Positions 1 through 9,010 of a DNA stretch of 21,662 nt are shown one piece after another; position 1 is the first letter of the stretch, and each line of letters opens with the position of its first letter. This stretch comes from Plakobranchus ocellatus (lineage: Eukaryota; Mollusca; Gastropoda; Plakobranchidae). The DNA is taken from assembly GCA_019648995.1 (NCBI GenBank), contig BLXT01003865.1, positions 1,944,424-1,966,085 of the forward strand, written 5' to 3'. Both the position numbers and the translations under genes were made by a program. The notes beneath the pieces are model-generated. The model was not told where the DNA came from, searched no databases, and saw only the letters and a program-made list of their open reading frames with translations.

Positions 1-550
1 TTTGCTTTACTAGAGATATTTGAAATTTCTTAAATGTTAGGGAAAAAAGTAATATTGACTTTTTTAAAAAAAAGATCATAATATAATCCTTTGATCTGCC
101 ATTTTAATTTCTAGAAAAATTTATTTCACTGTTTGATTTTGTTGCATGGATTTTCTTCTGCTATTCAGCCATGTCAGATACTTTTAACTTAAAATAATTG
201 TTACAAAATTGTCAGCAGTTGAAATGAGTCACTTTATGTGGTTCTCAAATTTCTTTGGGGTTTTAAGTCATCCGGCAGCTGGTGTACAGATTTTTCCAGT
301 TAGTTTTTAAGTATATTGCTCCAATTTCCAAGTACTGATTTCCCAATTAACATCTTAAAGAGATCTTTTATCGCCAGATCTATTCTCATTTTGCCTTATC
401 CTGCAGAGATAATTAGAAAAGACTAATATTATTCTTAGTATTGGATTTTTAACAAAGGCAAAGATCACATAATAATGCTATGTCAATCTCAATGTTTAGA
501 GCCTATTAATTTGCAATAATTGTCACATTTTCTATTTTCATTTCCCGCAG
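1..550. other. AT-rich sequence upstream of first recognised exon
   Basis: No coding exon or repeat is recognised here. If the ACY1-like gene is whole, this is the 3' part of the intron preceding the exon at 551. The exon carrying its His-x-Asp metal motif would be expected upstream, and it is not visible in this stretch. Confidence 0.5.
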
Positions 551-622
551 AATGAATGGAAGTATGAACCATTTAGTGCTCACAAAGATGAGAATGGAGA
601 TATTTATGCTAGAGGATCTCAG
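551..622 (+). CDS. ACY1: Aminoacylase-1-like (M20 peptidase family) exon, partial gene
   Basis: Aminoacylase-1 is a cytosolic zinc enzyme that releases the acyl group from N-acyl L-amino acids. This 72-nt exon encodes 24 residues, NEWKYEPFSAHKDENG followed by DIYARGSQ. It matches the M20 stretch just before the metal-bridging aspartate; from memory, human ACY1 reads '[22 protein letters not shown]' split around here. It is bounded by a good acceptor (TTTCCCGCAG) and a GTTAAG donor, and is in phase 0 at both ends. The next exon continues the family sequence exactly with DMKC. The upstream exons with the catalytic His/Asp pair lie outside the window or are absent. The identification rests on the three exons together. 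Whether the gene is whole elsewhere or is a fragment cannot be decided here. Confidence 0.85.
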
Positions 623-1425
623 GTTAAGAATAAAACAAAGATTAAAACCCAAACAAATAAATGACTAAAAATAAGAACCATACTGAATACTGTCAATGTT
701 CCCAAGAATTATTGATTTGCTAAAATGTTAGTGGTATCCATTTTTGCTTATTACATGTATAAATTACAAAAGAAGTATACAAGAAAAATATAAATAACAA
801 TTTACATTTCTTTGTGTAAATTATATATTTTTAGTTTGTAAATTTTGAGCGTCTTTTTTAAAAAAATCAAAATGTATTGAATATGTCATCATTATCAACT
901 GTCTCTTTAATACAAGAGTTGTACTATCATAATCATATTCTATGTAATATAGTATTACTAAATAATTTCGTGAAGATTGTTAGTAAAGCTTAGAAAGAGC
1001 ACTGTTGAGTAGAGCGCGCTGCATGAAAAGATTCATTCGATTGTCACACTTGCAGGTAATGCATGAATTTCTCAACTCAATCTGCTGCTTCTGTTTTTCT
1101 TTTTCCTTTTTGAATAAAATATTCTTTTAAAAAAGAAACAGAAATTTAAACACTGAGTAAATATCCAGAATAAATTTTTTGTCAATTGATGATACAAGAT
1201 GATTGGAAATTAAATTTTCATACTGTAAAAATCTAATCCAATATTTCTTTCAATATGACACATGTGCAATTTTCCTATACACTGCAAATTTCTTCACAGT
1301 TCTTCTTCATTTGGAATCAAATTAATGTTAAGTCTTGCTAAACGTGCATGCTCTAAATTAAATATCTATAATCTTGACATATTAATCAATAAAATGAATC
1401 TTGTATTGTGTTTCTTTTTTTTTAG
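623..1425 (+). other. ACY1-like intron
   Basis: This is intron sequence between the first and second recognised ACY1-like exons. It is AT-rich and ends in a long T tract followed by TAG. No other feature is seen. Confidence 0.6.
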
Positions 1426-1448
1426 GATATGAAGTGTGTTGCCAGTTG
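1426..1448 (+). CDS. ACY1: Aminoacylase-1-like 23-nt microexon with the metal-bridging Asp
   Basis: After a T-rich acceptor ending in TTTAG, the exon reads GAT ATG AAG TGT GTT GCC AGT TG and meets a consensus GTAAGT donor. It encodes DMKCVAS plus two bases of a split codon. The first residue aligns with the aspartate that bridges the two zinc ions in M20 enzymes (Asp113 in human ACY1, from memory). Joined to the next exon, the split codon becomes TGG (Trp), where human ACY1 has Gln (DMKCVSIQYLEA). The length of this segment otherwise agrees with human ACY1 residue for residue. At 23 nt it is a true microexon, easily missed by gene predictors. Confidence 0.82.
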
Positions 1449-2041
1449 GTAAGTGACCATGCCATTTCAAGGAGTCCGTCTGGGTTATCTCTTCTTTACT
1501 GAGTATACTTGAAAGATTTAGATTTTTTTTAATAGCAGTGACTGGCATGTGATGCTTGCTTTGGGGCGCACATTTTCTGTGGAGTAATCTTTTACTATCA
1601 TTATAGGTACTCCAAAAGAGATTATCAATTTTTGTGAACAATTTTTTCTGCATATATATAAACTTCTATTTGTATTCATTTTGAAGTGTCTTATGTACAT
1701 GTTTTTTGTTCTGTTTCCTGTGACTGTTATAGTTTCATAGTGGTCATGTCAATCCTCTGTAGATGAAATTCATAAAATTGATTTTAAGTTGAATGATAGA
1801 AAAAAACAAGATTTGTTTTGACAAATTTTACAGGCATACTATGGCTATCGGAAAGAATAATCAAAATTTAAAAAGCATACAAAATCAAATCCGTGAGGAA
1901 TGAAATATCAAAGCTTGAAAACCCTAGATTAATCTACCCTATTTTTTTTATTTTACAGTATATATTTCTTAATTCGAACTTTTCACTTATAAGCAGCCCT
2001 TTTTTTTTAATATGAGGTTCTTTTTAATTGTTCTCTGTCAG
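1449..2041 (+). other. ACY1-like intron
   Basis: This is intron sequence from a GTAAGT donor to a TTCTCTGTCAG acceptor. It is AT-rich and nothing else is recognised in it. Confidence 0.6.
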
Positions 2042-2118
2042 GTACCTGGAGGCAATACGCAGACTGAAATTGGAAGGGCAGACTTTTGCTCGCACTATAC
2101 ATCTTCTGTTTACTCCTG
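2042..2118 (+). CDS. ACY1: Aminoacylase-1-like exon (YLEAIRRLK helix)
   Basis: This 77-nt exon completes the split codon and encodes YLEAIRRLKLEGQTFARTIH followed by LLFTP. It closely matches human ACY1 '[20 protein letters not shown]' and then 'MTFVP'. It ends with the first base of a split codon before GTTTGT. In the family the next residues are D-E-E, which hold the catalytic glutamate and a zinc ligand, and they should be on a following exon. I searched by eye downstream and did not find it before the SH2B exon at 7524. A 2.8-kb transposon begins 222 bp after this exon. All six splice sites of the three exons look intact, which favours a functional or only recently broken gene. Confidence 0.85.
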
Positions 2119-2340
2119 GTTTGTTGTCAGCTACATTTATGTTAAATATTATTCTGAAAAAATCTGAAACATGAATTTTTGTTTCTTCCATTTGTAACTT
2201 CTTTAGCATGTTCATCCCACAAATATAACTTTTGAGGTATTTTTACTGGTTCAAGGCTTTATACTTATTTTAATGGCGATTTTGACTTTGACTTGTTGGC
2301 TAATGTTGAATCCTTGAATTATCTAATTGAGCTTATATAT

Positions 2341-2370
2341 CGTCAGTGTGCTAATCTTTTGGCCTAAGTC
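2341..2370 (+). repeat. Left terminal inverted repeat
   Basis: Begins CGTCAGTGTGCTAATCTTTT and continues GGCCTAAGTC. It pairs with 5157-5186 with two mismatches in 30 positions. Confidence 0.85.
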
Positions 2371-2524
2371 GATTTTGGTAGTTTTGAGTAAACTTAAAAA
2401 AACTGATTTATGACCGATTTACATGACTTAGGTGTACCAAAAACACATGACTTTGACTGTAAGAACTAGACAAATATATCCGATGACTTATTTTATACAA
2501 TCGCGCGTTTATTTAAGAATAAAT

Positions 2525-2670
2525 CGACTTAGGCCATAATGCGCTGACGGCCGCACGACTTAGGCCAAAATATTCACGACTTAGGCCATAATGCGTTGAC
2601 GGCCGCACGACTTAGGCCAAAATGTTCACGACTTAGGCTATAATGCGCGCAGGTAAGATGACTTAGGCAG
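2525..2670 (+). repeat. 52-bp tandem units with GACTTAGGCC words
   Basis: GACTTAGGCC occurs at 2526, 2557, 2578 and 2609, with variants at 2630 and 2660. Spacing alternates 31 and 21 bp, so the repeating unit is 52 bp: two nearly identical units plus a partial third. The spacers carry TGACGGCCGCAC. The same word in inverted orientation lies in both terminal inverted repeats. Such subterminal arrays are typical of transposase binding sites; that role is an inference. Confidence 0.8.
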
Positions 2671-3243
2671 AAAGGAGAACCTCATAGGCTATCGTATTTT
2701 CGTGCGCTAGGTGACTATGGTGAACATGATAATAGGCCTGACCACTATTATTAAAGTAGTATTTGATTTGTGGCTTAACAATCGTTGTTATTAAATGTTA
2801 TTTTCATAAATCAGTCTACAGTTTAGTGGCCCTCTTTGTGCATCTTAACTGATTCTGAGATTCCAAGAGCATTAAGTTTGTTTATTTTTGCCCATCAAGA
2901 AAGTATTATTTTTGTAATGGTTCTATATCTCTAAACTAAGTCTAGGTTGATAAAAACTTTAAAAAAGAGAAATATTTAAAATCATTTTTTTAAAAAAATT
3001 ATTAGTATTATATTTGTTTCATGGACCGTGTACTTACAGTCGTATTTATAGTGAATTATTATAGATTAGTTGTGTAGAAATAAAGAATCGTGCATTGTAG
3101 GAGGGCCTAGTACTCATCACTAAGCTGAATTTCAGTGGTCATGTAAATCTAGTTCGGAAGAGCCTACATCGAGACTTTTGTGCTTACGTTGGATGCCTCA
3201 GCAAAAATAAGAGAAAGTGGTCATAGCCAGTAAAAATTAGTAC

Positions 3244-3247
<4 letters not shown>

Positions 3248-3289
<42 letters not shown>
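3248..3289. repeat. (AT)n microsatellite
   Basis: A run of about 21 AT dinucleotides inside the transposon, beside the 3' end of its decayed gene. Confidence 0.95.
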
Positions 3290-3291
<2 letters not shown>

Positions 3292-3394
3292 AAAAGACTT
3301 CCGACGGGACACCCACATATTGCAAAATTTGTATGTATTATTTTGGTCGGTACCGGTGCTAATGTCAGCCCTTATATAGGCAGCCACTCAAATA

Positions 3395-4650
3395 CGCACT
3401 ACTCATGAGGCATGGTAACATAAAAGTGTTGAGCAAAAGCTGGCTTGACTGATTTCATGGACTGAAGATCTGCAAACTTTCTTACGGTCACCTTTAGCCT
3501 GTTCCCTATCATTGTTCAGCCTGGCTGGAAGGTCTGTCCATGAGTCTTTACATCCCAGTTATTCGAAACTGTGCATGATGGTCCAATGTACTAGTAACAG
3601 CACACAAATGAAACTGTTAGCACATTTTCCAGGACGTACAGACTTCAAGTATGGCGTCTACAACGCTGTCTGTGAAAAGAACCTCAAGGACGTTGTTGAA
3701 GAAAGGGACTTGCCTAACCATTTGCATGGCCAAAACATCGTCATGCGGGCTAAAAAAGACCCAATTTAGCCTCCTGTTTATTACGCTGTGCATTGAATCG
3801 CATTCCATCAGCGTGTGACAGATCGTTCCAGAGCAATATGACTTGTTCTGATAGCCACAGCCATCACTCCAAATCATTTAGCAGGATTTTATTCAAGGTA
3901 CCGCAGGAAATGATTGAAATGCAGGGAAACAAACACAGCCTCCTAGTGATCTCTATGGGTTTCATTGTACACGTGGCAACTACCTTCTTTGCTTTTAAGG
4001 TTAAAGTAGGTCATCTTGTGCAAGTTTTGTCTGCAATTTAGGACTTAGCAAACCGACTGAAGGTCCAATGTCCACAAGGAGATGGAATCTTTGTTCCATG
4101 CTTTCAACTGCTGAGCAATGGCTTTCTGGAATAGATGACATTGATATTGCTCATTTGAAACATTGCCATTTTTAGTTACCAAACAAACATTACATTGATC
4201 TCAGGTCTGGATCAAGAACTTCAGAAGGGAGGGGTTACATTGAGGGTTTTGGGATCCCAGGGGCCAAGGTACCCATTTTTATTTATTTATATATATTTTT
4301 TTTTAAGGCGGCGGGGGGAGGCTGACGAATTTTTGCAATTTGAAAGTGAAAATGTGGCTTTTCTTGGCACTAAATAATACATAATCAACAACAAAATTCA
4401 GTACCATTTAAAAATAAATAAATAAAAAAGGTCCGAACATAACTTGTGCAATGGAGGGATTTCTTGGGATATCTCNNNNCCCCCCCCCCCCCCCCCCCCC
4501 CCCGCTATAGAAAATGACATGTTCAGTTGGTGGGAAACTTCTGTAACGTATATCCTCCCATTTGCTTGACTCATGCTCATAACGTAAAACATACTCATTA
4601 TGGAGCTGACATAGAGTTTTGCCAGGAAATATAAACTTTTTGTCCTGGTA
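3395..4650 (-). pseudogene. Decayed transposon gene, DUF7869-like family
   Basis: Read on the minus strand, several stretches match, in the right order, a large invertebrate family of transposon-borne proteins that I associate with DUF7869. Around 4640-4500 is a region with GKTLCQLHNEYV. Near 4200 is a Cys-x-x-Cys segment, DQCNVCLVTKNGN. Near 4050 is LDLQSV with SPKLQTKL. Near 3985 is YFNLKSKEGSCHVYNE. At about 3877-3750 is MIWSDGCGYQNK with TLMECDSMHSVINRRL. Near 3475-3400 is RKFADLQSMKSVKPAF followed by HFY. The gene is broken many times and is split by unrelated low-complexity sequence at roughly 4210-4500. It lies wholly inside the TIR element and is probably its own transposition gene. 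The family label is from memory and less certain than the homology. Confidence 0.65.
4476..4503. other. Small N gap followed by a 24-base C run
   Basis: Four Ns (4476-4479) precede an uninterrupted run of 24 C. The homopolymer probably caused the gap, and local length and sequence are unreliable. Confidence 0.9.
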
Positions 4651-4964
4651 CGATACTTGCCTCCTATAAAAATGGGAGATGATTGATAGTAACTATCTCA
4701 ACCATTTCAGAAGAAATGTTCTCTCTTCGTGGGCTACAAGTTTGCAGAGACCGCTACCTGCCCTTCTCACCTTGTAAGGTGTTTTTTCCGTCTTCTCCTG
4801 CAATCAATGTCTTTTAAGCCCAAAGTTGAGGCAAACAGCCCGTTGCAAACTTGTGCCTTCCAAAAAAGAAGAATACCCTCACTTAGTGCGCGAGTTCAAA
4901 TGTTTTAAATGTTAATTTAGGCTAAAAGGCGCACTGTGCAAGTGGGCATAAGCCAAGCGTGCGT

Positions 4965-5166
4965 GACCTAGGCCAAAAGGCAGCGGCCTAGCTGCAGCAT
5001 TCATTTTGGCCTAAGTCGATAGACCGACTTAGGCCATAGTAGAAAATAATTAATTACTAATTAATTAATCGGCGCATTTGAATAATTTTAGTATTGATGG
5101 ATAGCCTTTTGTTTGAAGAATCCCATAATGGTCTAGTTGCATTTTGGCCTAAGTCTGACTTAGGCC
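4965..5166. repeat. Right subterminal inverted GGCCTAAGTC/GACTTAGGCC words
   Basis: GACCTAGGCC occurs at 4965. A hairpin with arms GGCCTAAGTCG (5008-5018) and CGACTTAGGCC (5025-5035) follows. A near-perfect palindrome, GGCCTAAGTC-T-GACTTAGGCC, sits at 5146-5166 overlapping the right terminal repeat. These mirror the array at the left end. Confidence 0.8.
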
Positions 5167-5186
5167 ATAAGGTTAGCACACTGACG
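5157..5186 (-). repeat. Right terminal inverted repeat
   Basis: The reverse complement begins CGTCAGTGTGCTAACCTTAT and continues GGCCTAAGTC. It pairs with the repeat at 2341-2370. Confidence 0.85.
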
Positions 5187-7523
5187 TTATGTACTTGTCA
5201 TATTCAGTCAGGTTCTAAATTGGCCCGTCCAGGCCCATTTTGGTTTAACAGTCTATTGTTATTTTAGCATTGTTAATTTTTAGATCTAGGGATTTCCGGA
5301 AGGTTTTTGAAGGTGCAAAAACATTGTTTGCAGTAAGATGTTAAAGTGTAACCTGGAGATCAGATAAGCTTGAGATACAACTGGAAACTTCTGGAGATGT
5401 TTACATATTAGGGAGGTGATAAATGAAAGTATTTGATTGATTAATATATTTAACTAACCTTGATTACATATGACGGAACCTTAACGTAGAGTTATCTTGC
5501 ATGTATTGTTTGGTTATTTTCTAGAAGTTTTAGGCGGTGGTTGTAAAAGAGATGGCTGAGAGATTGTTGAAGAGATTGTGGGCTTGTGAACTTGTAGATC
5601 AATAGAATTGTGGAAATTTTCTTTGCTGTTTTAAATTATTTTTCATTTACGATAAATTAATCAACTTTTCTTTCCACTTTTGGGAAGACCTGAAGGAATT
5701 TATGTTCTTTGGTCTATTTAAAAGAAACTACCTGTCACAAGCAGTGTTCAACTAGATGTCTAACTGAATAGCACAAGATAAAGAAGGACTGAGGGTTTAT
5801 TGAACACTCATCTTTGTGTGAGGAAAATTCATGTCCTCTTGCTTTTAATTCTACTCTTAGAAAGCTTTATAATGTTTTAATTTTTAATTTACAAATTGAA
5901 AAATAAAACTTGTTACATATCACTTAGTAGGTGCTTAAAAAAAACACCTGAGAATTCTCCAAGTTTGCCTCACATCAAGACCTGCCTCTCTTTATATTCA
6001 CTTTCATATGTTACAGAGTGTTCAATACAACCAATACAACCAATCTATTCAAACTATGGCTATGATTTACATACATGTACAGTGGAACGCGAAATTCTAG
6101 GGAATATGATTTCTATTTTGGTTTAAGCATAGTGCATTAAATAAGTAAGATTAAAAAGAGAGTAACCATCTTCCGAAGTATTAAGTTAATTCAATCCCAC
6201 CCATCGTCACACCAAAATGTGAATGAACACACCTGTCCACGAATCTTTCTCTCTTTCTTATCCATTTCTTTATCTCCTTCTCTTTCCTTTTCAATTAAGA
6301 GGTTATTGCGCCTGTTATCGATGTAGAATAATAGAGCTCCCACAACTTCAACATCGCCTAAGTAAGATTTCCGGTCCTGAAGTCTCTACTTTTACAATTT
6401 AATAATCACCTAAGTTTCCCGGTACTGAAGTTCTCAGCAAGACAGATGGCTTTATTACTGGCTGTGAAGCAACAGTGTTTGCTTAGCTTAGCGCTAATGG
6501 GACCTAGACATGGCACGGTCCCGCTGTGTAACTGAGTGGTGGAAGAGAAGGGATGGGCAGGTGTGTGCAGTAGACCTAGACCTAGCCAGACATCGGGCCT
6601 GGCCGTCTGTAGTGTGAGGTACTGGTAACTAACAGCAATGGGTTTGTGTGGTGTACCGGTAATGTGAGAAAGAAAGGGAAGGGCAAGGTGTGTTGAAAAA
6701 CAAAAAAAAGTCTTTTTTTTTCATGTGTCGGTCGGACAGTGACTGGGCTTTCCCGGTAGTTTTTATTTCGCCTTAGCGATAGTTTGGCAGCCAACGATTT
6801 CGGTTTACCGCATATTTAATAAGAAAGAATAAGAGAAAAACAGAAAACACTTCAATTTCTTTTTGGTTTAGCCGTTTTTTCAGTTCAGCTGTTTTTGGTT
6901 TAGGTGTGGTCTACTGTATGTATGCGATATTTAATTAGCTATAAATTTTTTGATGTCCTAAAAATGCACTGTTTTATTGCCCTTGTATTAAGGGCCACTA
7001 TTTCAGTTTTGTCATGTATTTCTTGTGAACTTTTCATAGCTCATGAAATTGATAAGTTCAGCTTTATTTTTAAATGTTAAGTTTTGGAATGCAGTAACTG
7101 CGTGATGAGATAGAAAAAATGAAAACTTGACAAAAATGCACAAAAAATTAAATTTTTCATTGACAGACACCAGGTTTGCACTCAAAAAGGATGAAAATCA
7201 ATTAGAGTGTCTGTCTGAACACAGGGGGATTGAATAAAAATGTAACCTGACATTGGGGCTAAAAATAACCAACACCCTTTTGGATACAGCTGTCTAAAAA
7301 ATATTAATGTACTTTTCAATTTCACAGTGCTTTCTACCATGGGTGTACCCAACTTCAAATTCATATAAATGAAACCAATAAGAGACAGGCAGGGAATTAT
7401 TTTGACCCACATTATTTATTTTGAAAAAGTATTCCGTCAACTTTTCAGGACTATCTTGCAGCACCTTTTTTTTTTTTTTTTAAATAATGTTACATTGCTA
7501 CATATTGAATGCTTCTTGCGCAG
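5187..7523. other. Non-coding stretch between the transposon and SH2B exon
   Basis: No exon with conserved protein sequence is recognised on either strand. Upstream SH2B exons (linker, PH domain, dimerisation domain) might be expected here but were not found. The only structure noticed is a small imperfect direct repeat: CCTAAG, then TTTCC, then CTGAAGT, at 6353-6383 and again at 6405-6431. A T tract at 7467-7480 precedes the SH2B splice acceptor. Confidence 0.5.
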
Positions 7524-7744
7524 GTGAGCCAGAGGGTGCACAGGGTCACCATGATGACTCAATGAATGGTGTGGAGGCACTGCTTAGTGAGTACCCATGG
7601 TTCCATGGAACCTTGTCTCGTGCAGAAGCTGCTCAGCTGGTCCTACAACAGGGGCCTTCAGGGCATGGTGTCTTTTTGGTGCGGAAAAGTGAGACAAGGG
7701 CGGGAGAGTATGTGCTCACCTTTAACTTCCAGGGTAGAGCTAAG
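7524..7744 (+). CDS. SH2B: SH2B-family adaptor exon, N-terminal half of SH2 domain
   Basis: SH2B proteins (SH2B1, APS/SH2B2, LNK/SH2B3; Drosophila Lnk) are cytoplasmic adaptors that dock on phosphotyrosines of JAK2, insulin and other receptor kinases. This 221-nt exon follows a CTTCTTGCGCAG acceptor and ends AAG|GTGAGG. It begins with two bases of a split codon and ends in phase 0. It encodes [18 protein letters not shown], then [20 protein letters not shown] and FQGRAK, which is diagnostic of SH2B rather than other SH2 domains. The phosphotyrosine-binding arginine of the FLVR motif is the codon at 7682-7684, and the helix-A arginine is at 7619-7621. The preceding acidic/Gly stretch ([20 protein letters not shown]) is linker. 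PH and dimerisation exons should lie upstream and were not recognised in this window. Confidence 0.95.
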
Positions 7745-7841
7745 GTGAGGGATGTGATCATAAAAAGCTGATTATAATGTAGCCATTGTGTAGCTGGCTA
7801 ATAGGTCAGTTTATGTCTCTCTCATGTTGTGGGTGACTTAC

Positions 7842-8089
7842 CTTACGTAGCAGGGGGCCATAAGCAATGAACTGCCTCTCCTCATTACATAAAACAGCAG
7901 TCTCCTCATGACATAAAACAGCATCACTTTCTCTCCACTTTGCCCACTTGCTTTCGTGCGCTATTGTGCTATTTAGCTCTCCTTCTGCTGTCCCATACTT
8001 CTTTTTTTCTGCCTGTGTGTACCTGGGATAGTCAACTAATGGATGCTCTAATAACATGCCCCATATAAAAATGGCCAAGAGTTTAGGCT
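7842..8089 (-). CDS. Candidate internal exon on the minus strand, unknown product
   Basis: On the minus strand a pyrimidine-containing acceptor (TCTATTGCAG) opens a 248-nt segment without stops that closes at a perfect donor, AAG|GTAAGT. After two bases of a split codon it encodes 82 residues: PKLLAIFIWGMLLEHPLVDY, then PRYTQAEKKKYGTAEGE, and finally RQFIAYGPLLRK. A hydrophobic start is followed by a charged region. Near the end an in-frame 24-bp direct repeat gives AVLCHEET then AVLCNEER. It lies antisense inside the SH2B intron, 98 bp beyond the SH2B donor. I do not recognise the protein. It could be an exon of a gene nested on the other strand, a relic exon, or chance. Confidence 0.35.
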
Positions 8090-9010
8090 CTGCAATAGAC
8101 ATTTGAGAAAAGTGGTTGAAATATACACAAATTAGCGTTTTAGTGTAGGCCTAACTTGTCACAGTTCTTATTTAGCAGCTGGATCAATGTGGCATTAGTA
8201 CCACAGTCTAGATTTCTACTCTAATTTTTTCTGTTTCAGAAAAAAAAAAAGAAAAGAAATATTTGCAGGTTTCAGGATCCTTCACATTTTGAATTTCAAC
8301 TAATTTTTAAAAATATATATCTAGACTCTGGAAGAGTGAAGCCTGCCTAGAACCTCGCTTCTTGAAGAAGAATCCCGCGTTCTTGCTCCTATCCAGCAAT
8401 TGTGCATGTTTAGTTAAGAATTCCGCATAAATGACTTAGAATAAAACATTTTCACCCTTTTTTTTTCCTCATAAAAACCTAACTAAATGAACACAACCTG
8501 AAATTTTATCATTCCTGGTATTCATTTTTTTTTACTGCTAGAGCGCTGTTAGGACACTAAATAGAAAGGTAGATCTTTTTAAATTCTAGAAATATAATAT
8601 GATCAGTTAATAGATGCACTATATAGATATATATATACACACCTTGTCACAAAGTAGTGAGCCTAAAATATAGTTTAAATTTAAGACTGCAACAATGATT
8701 TATTTTGAAAATTATTCAAAAGCCTTTGTTTTAACTGATAGAGGGCTGGCCCAGCCCATAATTAACAATGGCCTATGGCGGGTGTAAGGGGCATATTCTA
8801 ATTTACTAAAGTATACGTTTCACAAAACTTGTCATAGATTTTAAACCAAGGAAGGTACAAACATAATTCAAACACCAAAAAATAGAAGATTGGATGCACT
8901 TTCTTATGATATATACACTAAGTATCAGTTATTTTACGATATATTGAAAAAAATTTACAACACAATCTCGGCAGTGGGACTAGGACTAGATCTAGATCTA
9001 CATGCAGATT
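8090..9010. other. SH2B intron sequence, no gene recognised
   Basis: AT-rich intron with short A, T and TA runs. From 8890 a plus-strand frame stays open for 120 codons into the duplicated block. It is Ser/Pro-rich and not recognisable, so I do not call it a gene. Confidence 0.5.

Larger units (their letters stand above)
2341..5186. mobile_element. DNA transposon, 2.85 kb, with TIRs and subterminal repeats
   Basis: The two ends are inverted copies. CGTCAGTGTGCTAA starts at 2341, and the reverse complement of the right end starts at 5186 with the same 14 bases. Similarity continues through GGCCTAAGTC, about 28 of 30 positions. Flanking 8-mers are TTATATAT (2333-2340) and TTATGTAC (5187-5194), 6 of 8 identical, as an aged 8-bp target duplication would be. 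An 8-bp duplication and CAGTG-type ends would suit a hAT-like element, but the superfamily is not established. Inside are tandem GACTTAGGCC words near both ends, a decayed minus-strand gene (3395-4650), an (AT)n tract and a poly-C run with a small gap. It lies just downstream of the last ACY1-like exon. Confidence 0.8.

Noticed and set aside
2195-2240. Possible fourth ACY1 exon between TTCTTTAG and GTATTT
   Set aside because: Joined in phase to the exon ending at 2118 it runs into a stop after nine codons and does not give the expected D-E-E-V-G-G sequence.
2525-2670. Regular repeats and spacers resembling a CRISPR array
   Set aside because: Spacers repeat too, the setting is an animal genome, and the word recurs inverted at the other end of a transposon.
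3512-4041. Plus-strand frames of about 80 codons
   Set aside because: They are the antisense of the decayed transposon gene, whose family similarity is clearly on the minus strand.
6440-6660. GC-richer stretch with a GGCAG|GTGTGT-like junction as a possible upstream SH2B exon
   Set aside because: All three forward frames meet stops within the candidate and no PH or linker sequence is recognisable.
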